Shown here: one piece after another, positions 60,046 to 64,000 of the stretch
Layout of the letters: each line of letters begins with the position of its first letter
How positions within the stretch are numbered: the first letter of the stretch is position 1
DNA from: Neoarius graeffei
Lineage: Eukaryota; Chordata; Actinopteri; Siluriformes; Ariidae
Assembly: GCF_027579695.1 (NCBI RefSeq)
Contig: NC_083587.1
Span: forward strand, 38,671,732 to 38,735,731
DNA: 64,000 bases
Direction: 5' to 3'
Translations under genes and position numbers: made by a program
Notes under the pieces: generated by a model
Told to the model about the DNA's origin: nothing
Database searches by the model: none
The model's input: the letters and a program-made list of their open reading frames with translations, nothing else

Positions 60046-60902
60046 AATATAAATATGCAGACAGAGTAATATTACCGATATGTCAAGGATGACACCCAGA
60101 CTCTTAACCTGGGGAGATGGAGGAGCTATGTTATTGTCAATAGTCAGAGATAAACAGTCAATTTGGCCAGAGTACTTTTAGTATCTATAAGGAGAACCTC
60201 ATTTTTATTAATATTAAGTTTGAAAAGGTTACAGGACAATCAAGATTTAATTTCCAGTACGCAATCAGGGAGTGGCCTAGTAGTTAGCGTGTCCGCCTCT
60301 CGATCAGGAGATCGCGAGTTCTACTCACGGTTGGGTCATCCCAAAGACCATCATAAAAATGGTGCCCACTGCCATCTGGCAAGGCACGCTACACTACAGA
60401 TGTAAGTGGGGAGTCAAACTCTCACGGTTACCAGAGGACTAGCCCCCCACTGTAACCCTAGCTATGTATAGGCGAGAGGCCAAGGGCTATGAAACGGAGA
60501 TCAGTGCTGCCAAACGAGCCATTGAATGGTGCAGGAAGGACTTTGAATCAGGGAGTGAAGAGGGTGGATGAATGGAAATACCAAATATCCTGAAAATATG
60601 GCCAAAAGGCAGAAGGTAAATAATAAATAGGACCAGAAGACAGAGTCCTGTGGAGCACTGCTAATAACTGGGCAGGACTGTGATCGGAAATTCTTTTGTT
60701 GGACAAACGGAGGGTGACTAGAAAGACATGGTTTAAACCAAGTAAGAGGGGTGCCGCCAATGATTCCAATGGATGCTAAACTCTTGAGGAGAATTATGAG
60801 AGATTGTGTCAAAGACTGAGCTGAGATCAAGGTGCACAACCACACCACGGTGAGTGAAGTTGCCAGTTGCATGGGTTGTGTGTCTCCACCTATCTGCTGC
60901 AC
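60046..60902 (-). mobile_element. L2-like LINE reverse transcriptase fragment, minus strand
   Basis: 60902-60546 includes LISAQSLTQSLIILLKSLAS-type text with IGIIGGTPLTWFKPCLS, then LLFTFCLLAIFSGYL in shifted frames (family: GPLLFIIYLLPLGHIF). Downstream of the SINE, 60262-60060 reads NKNEVLLIDTKSTLAKLTVY then LTIAPPSPQVKSLGVILD-like text. A SINE sits where the Y-A-D-D motif should be. Confidence 0.7.
60273..60545 (+). mobile_element. tRNA-derived SINE (third family), exact 10 bp duplication
   Basis: TGGCCTAGTAGTTAGCGTGT (A-box region), GCGAGTTCTACTCACGG (B-box region), then CCAAAGACCATCATAAAAAT and TGCAGGAAGGACTTTG end. AATCAGGGAG at 60263-60272 and 60546-60555 is the duplication. Confidence 0.9.
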
Positions 60903-61359
60903 ATAGATATAACTATTAAATAAACATACAGTAGTTAGTTGTTAAACAAACATGTTTCAAAAATCAGCTTCTTAAATATGAAGTCAGTTTTAATTAACGG
61001 TTCATAAAGAAAAAATCCTCATGAGCTACTGTAATAAAGTATCTGCAAATTTCTTCAACGTTATCGCGTATACTTTATTTCAAGTATTTATTTCAAATAC
61101 TTGAAATAAAGATCAGTAATGACTAAAATGAGGGAAGCTGGTCAAAAAAGATCTGCAATTCAGTGTCCTTTATTCAATATAAAAGTACATTGAATCTTAA
61201 ATTAGTTCTTGTTTTGAATTAAATTGGATTTTGGGTCCACATTATATCTTAGTGGCTTTCAAATGTGTTAAAGTGCATATTCTGGACCAATTTAGTGGGT
61301 TTTTTTTATATGAAAGAATGTCCCTTTACACACTCATCCAGAAGGGTAATTTTGCACAA
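60903..61359. other. No gene; holds an inverted copy of a THAP-region segment
   Basis: CTGCAAATTTCTTCAACGTT followed by ATCGCGTA at about 61044-61071 is the inverse of 62007-62036. TTTATTTCAAGTATTTATTT/CAAATACTTGAAATAAAG at 61073-61110 is a small palindrome. Confidence 0.6.
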
Positions 61360-61371
61360 GGCCATCTGTCT

Positions 61372-61740
61372 CATCTCATTATCTCAAGCCGCTTTATCCT
61401 TCTACAGGGTCGCAGGCAAGCTGGAGCCTATCCCAGCTGACTACGGGTGAAAGGCGGGGTACACCCTGGACAAGTCGCCAGGTCATCACAGGGCTGACAC
61501 ATAGACACAGACAACCATTCACACTCACATTCACACCTACGGTCAATTTAGAGTCACCAGTTAACCTAACCTGCATGTCTTTGGACTGTGGGGGAAACCG
61601 GAGCACCCGGAGGAAACCCACGCGGACATGGGGAGAACATGCAAACTCCACACAGAAAGGCCCTCGCCGGCCCCGGGGCTCAAACCCAGGACCTTCTTGC
61701 TGTGAGGCGACAGCGCTAACCACTACACCACCGTGCCGCC
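61372..61740 (-). mobile_element. tRNA-derived SINE with exact 12 bp duplication
   Basis: Same family as 14636-15001, minus strand. GGCCATCTGTCT flanks it at 61360-61371 and 61741-61752. Very close in sequence to the copy at 62290. Confidence 0.92.
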
Positions 61741-61825
61741 GGCCATCTGTCTACAGCAGAAAAACATTAAATAACAAAACGCGTCTGGAAAAATCCCAAT
61801 GGAGTCTGGAGCCAGATTCATGACG

Positions 61826-61999
61826 TTACCTGCGGAAGCACCAGCAGGCTGCGCGAGCTTTGCACGGTTTCAGTGCACAGCCAGTGTAGACCAAGCGCTC
61901 CCATTTCTCTCTCATTGTCCGGTCTTTTGGGAAACGATGAGTACTAATCCCATCAAGATCGGTGTTGCTACACCCTCCTACGATACATCTGTTAACCAT
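61826..61999 (-). pseudogene. THAP zinc-finger domain fragment
   Basis: The minus strand from 61999 reads MVNRCIVGGCSNTDLDGIST then HRFPKDRTMREKWERLVYTG. The C-x(4)-C pair with G-G-C-S-N, the H-R-F-P-K-D block and the K-W motif are the first half of a THAP finger, a DNA-binding domain of P-element-like transposases and host THAP genes. The C-x-x-H half is not in this open stretch, so it would be in a second exon or lost. The upstream CG-richer sequence (62045-62110, CCCGCACGTGATGTCACG) could be a promoter. Confidence 0.65.
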
Positions 62000-62289
62000 T
62001 TTAATAATTACGCGATAACGTTGAAGAAATTTGCAGAAAACCACCAGGTCATTTTCTCATAAACAAACCAGCGCTGATGTAGGATTCAGAGGGAGGCGTC
62101 CCGCACGTGATGTCACGAAAATCAATGTTTCCTGGGAAATCCAAATGCAAATTTTTTTTCAGAGGCGGACCAATTCGCCTCAAATGGCTTGATTTCAACT
62201 GAATTTTTCAGGTATTGCGCAAGGTAAAAAAATTACAAGAGGAGACACTGGATTAGATCACAGTTTATTTTAATCATAATAAAATTTCT

Positions 62290-62644
62290 CATCTCTAGCC
62301 GCTTTATCCTTCTACAGGGTCGCAGGCAAGCTGGAGCCTATCCCAGCTGACTACGGGCGAAAGGCAGGGTACACCCTGGACAAGTCGCCAGGTCATCACA
62401 GGGCTGACACATAGACACAGACAACCATTCACATTCACACCTACGGTCAATTTAGAGTCACCAGTTAACCTAACCTGCATGTCTTTGGACTGTGGGGGAA
62501 ACCGGAGCACCCGGAGGAAACCCACGCGGACACGGGGAGAACATGCAAACTCCACACAGAAAGGCCCTCGCCGGCCCCGGGGCTCGAACCCAGGACCTTC
62601 TTGCTGTGAGGCGACAGCGCTAACCACTACACCACCATGCCGCC
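62290..62644 (-). mobile_element. tRNA-derived SINE with exact 13 bp duplication
   Basis: Same family, minus strand. TAATAAAATTTCT lies at 62277-62289 and 62645-62657. Confidence 0.92.
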
Positions 62645-62657
62645 TAATAAAATTTCT

Positions 62658-63179
62658 ATTGATTACAAAAGTACAGCACACAGAGATATGCAATGTAACC
62701 TGTTTCAACAGGTTTTAACTCATTTATATATGAAGAGATATCTGTGACTCCAAATGGAACCCACTTTCATCAACTCTTATGGAAGCACACTTATTTATTG
62801 CCATGGATGTAATGACTCAATTTTTTTTTGTGCTCAATCAAATATAACTCGCAGTATTACAGTATTATTGCTGCCTTGAAAACAAATAATGTTCTAGTTA
62901 GAACAAAACTTTGTAGTTTGTTGTTTCACTGCATGTCTTGATGCAAGCTTGCCCATAATCCAGTTTGACATTCTGTTGAATATTTATATTTTGGTGCAAT
63001 TAAAAGATCCACTTAAGATAAAGGTTAAAAGTTAAATGTGTCTTCTGAAATACAGCAATCAAAGAAAAATGTGTGTCTAGTCCATTTTAGAACGCTCCTC
63101 AAAAACACATTTTAACATCCATTAATAAAAAGGGCATGTATTCAGTGACTTCTCACACACACACACACACACACACAAA
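62658..63179. other. AT-rich stretch with a (CA)n run
   Basis: Nothing coding is recognised. (CA)n of about 12 units lies at 63153-63177. Confidence 0.6.
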
Positions 63180-63472
63180 GAGCTCTGGAAAAAAATTAAG
63201 ATACCACATCATTTTTTTTTCTTAAACCAACATCTCTATGTACGGCAGCCATTTCATTCCAGTGTCTATCCTGGAATTCCAACACAAACGCCTCATTTTA
63301 CTTAATGAGGTACCGTACTGATTAGGTGATCATCTGAACCAAATCTTATTTAAATGAGGAAAATATAAAAACCTCTGCTGTGGGCATCACTATCCTCTTG
63401 CAGTAAGACCAGTTTGGATGGCAAAAAGAGCGCTAGTAGTACCTTAAATTTAATTAGAATACAATAACATAT
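63180..63472 (+). mobile_element. Tc1-like 5' end, cut by the Gypsy element
   Basis: GAGCTCTGGAAAAAAATTAA is a Tc1-like terminus. The leader ends in CCAGTTTGGATGGCAAAAAG with a short Met-Ala-Lys start near 63418, after which the sequence is replaced by an LTR. Confidence 0.55.
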
Positions 63473-63783
63473 TGTGGCAGCGGGGGCGTGGTCAAGTGCC
63501 GGTCTGTGACAGGAGGGTGGAGCCGGGGAAGGTGAGTGGCAGAATCGCGACACCTGAGGATAATTAACCTGTTTGTGTGTGTTTTTTCCCAGTAACCGCT
63601 CCCTATTTAAGGAGGCAGAGAGAGAGGAGAGGGAGCGCAACCCGGGACCAGACGAGTGTGTGTGTGTGAGAGAATATGAATAGGATTATTAGACTGAAAA
63701 GTTATAAAAATAAATCACCTTGTCTGCCTCCAAACGCTGTCCTGCCGTCCTCTGTGCTCCACCCACACTCTATACACGCTACA
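63473..63783 (+). repeat. 5' LTR of a second Gypsy element
   Basis: It begins TGTGGCAGCGGGGGCGTGGT, has a CTATTTAAGGAGGCAG promoter-like box near 63600 and an AAATAAATCACC polyadenylation-like site near 63708, and ends TACACGCTACA. 311 bp, related along its length to the LTR at 35219-35528 (minus strand). Confidence 0.9.
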
Positions 63784-63784
63784 G

Positions 63785-63802
63785 TGGTGCTGAAACCCGG
63801 GA
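63785..63802 (+). promoter_or_regulatory. Primer binding site of the second Gypsy element
   Basis: TGGTGCTGAAACCCGGGA starts one base after the LTR. TGG pairs with a tRNA CCA end. The tRNA species is not identified here. Confidence 0.8.
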
Positions 63803-63830
63803 CAAGGTGGAGCACCAACACAGCAGCCCC

Positions 63831-64000
63831 ATGGAATCCTCCCCGTTCGCGGACTTGGTCCACGCCCTCGCCACGGCTCAGCAGAGCCAGCACCAGGCAC
63901 TTGTCACGCTCCGAAAGGAGCAGGAGCGCCGCTTCGAAGCCCTGGTGCTGGCCCAGCAGGAAGATCGAGAGGTGTTCCGGCGTCTCCTCGCGTCGGCGGG
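63831..64000 (+). CDS. gag start of a second Gypsy element (runs off the window)
   Basis: It begins [20 protein letters not shown], then [20 protein letters not shown]. There is no stop up to 64000. It is nearly the same protein start as the minus-strand gag at 38099. The intact LTR, primer site and open frame suggest a younger and possibly complete copy to the right of the window. Confidence 0.9.
   Translation, partial: MESSPFADLVHALATAQQSQHQALVTLRKEQERRFEALVLAQQEDREVFRRLLASA

Noticed and set aside
61399..61723. 100-134-codon ORFs reading [20 protein letters not shown] (also 14660-14983, 38662-38949, 56496-56876, 62304-62708)
   Set aside because: They are translations of the SINE, repeated at every copy, so not genes.

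Overview
The window is animal nuclear DNA, almost certainly from a teleost fish. It has one spliced host gene with vertebrate-type introns, set in a dense field of fish-type transposable elements: Tc1/mariner, hAT, EnSpm-like, several LINE clades, tRNA-derived SINEs and Gypsy-class LTR elements. The abundance of one tRNA-derived SINE (tail GATAATGAGATGAGAT) and of Tc1 elements with the inverted terminus CAGTGGTGCTTGAAAG suggests a catfish (Siluriformes). That is an inference from memory, not something the sequence proves.

The host gene is a complete lipoxygenase on the + strand, 34486-53543, with 14 coding exons predicting 669 residues. I placed every exon by hand. All junctions are GT/AG and in phase, and the exon sizes from exon 3 on (82, 123, 104, 170, 144, 204, 87, 170, 122, 101, 171 bp) are those I recall for vertebrate ALOX genes. 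It has an N-terminal PLAT domain and a catalytic domain with iron ligands H366, H371, H546, N550 and the C-terminal carboxylate. It most resembles the ALOX12B/ALOXE3 branch, and it ends in Leu where Ile is usual. Its introns carry an L2-like LINE, a solo LTR, a Tc1 copy, MITEs and, in intron 1, a Gypsy element nested inside a split CACTG-type MITE.

Left of the gene: a LINE endonuclease fragment on the - strand (1-1375); a ~41 bp minisatellite (2436-3165); then a large EnSpm/tnp2-like transposon starting at a CACTG terminus (3614), with a SAMD3-like gene and a zinc-finger transposase on the - strand (6057-17274). That transposase is split by a hAT (10303-16678), which holds a second hAT (10974-15194), which holds a REL-endonuclease LINE and a SINE. 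Then come a hAT N-terminal fragment (18300-19370), hAT elements (20752-21935; 25755-27998 with a foldback MITE inside), a nearly intact Tc1 (22988-24592) inside a jockey/CR1-type LINE, and a Tc1 (28366-34326) split by a 4.5 kb hAT (29761-34221) that itself contains LINE, minisatellite, Tc1, MITE and SINE insertions.

Right of the gene: Tc1 remnants, a SINE split exactly by a hAT with an 8 bp target duplication (55021-55891), a fused pair of Tc1 copies (57611-60043), an L2-like LINE with a SINE in it, a THAP-domain fragment, more SINEs, and at the right edge the 5' LTR, primer site and gag start of a second Gypsy element related to the one in intron 1.

No rRNA or true tRNA genes and no CRISPR array were seen. 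Most open reading frames outside the lipoxygenase are transposon remnants or frame shadows. I found no wholly new system. The most informative items are the Ty1/copia-like domain order of the intron 1 Gypsy element, the EnSpm-like two-gene transposon with matching MITEs, and the nested insertions whose target duplications let their order be read.
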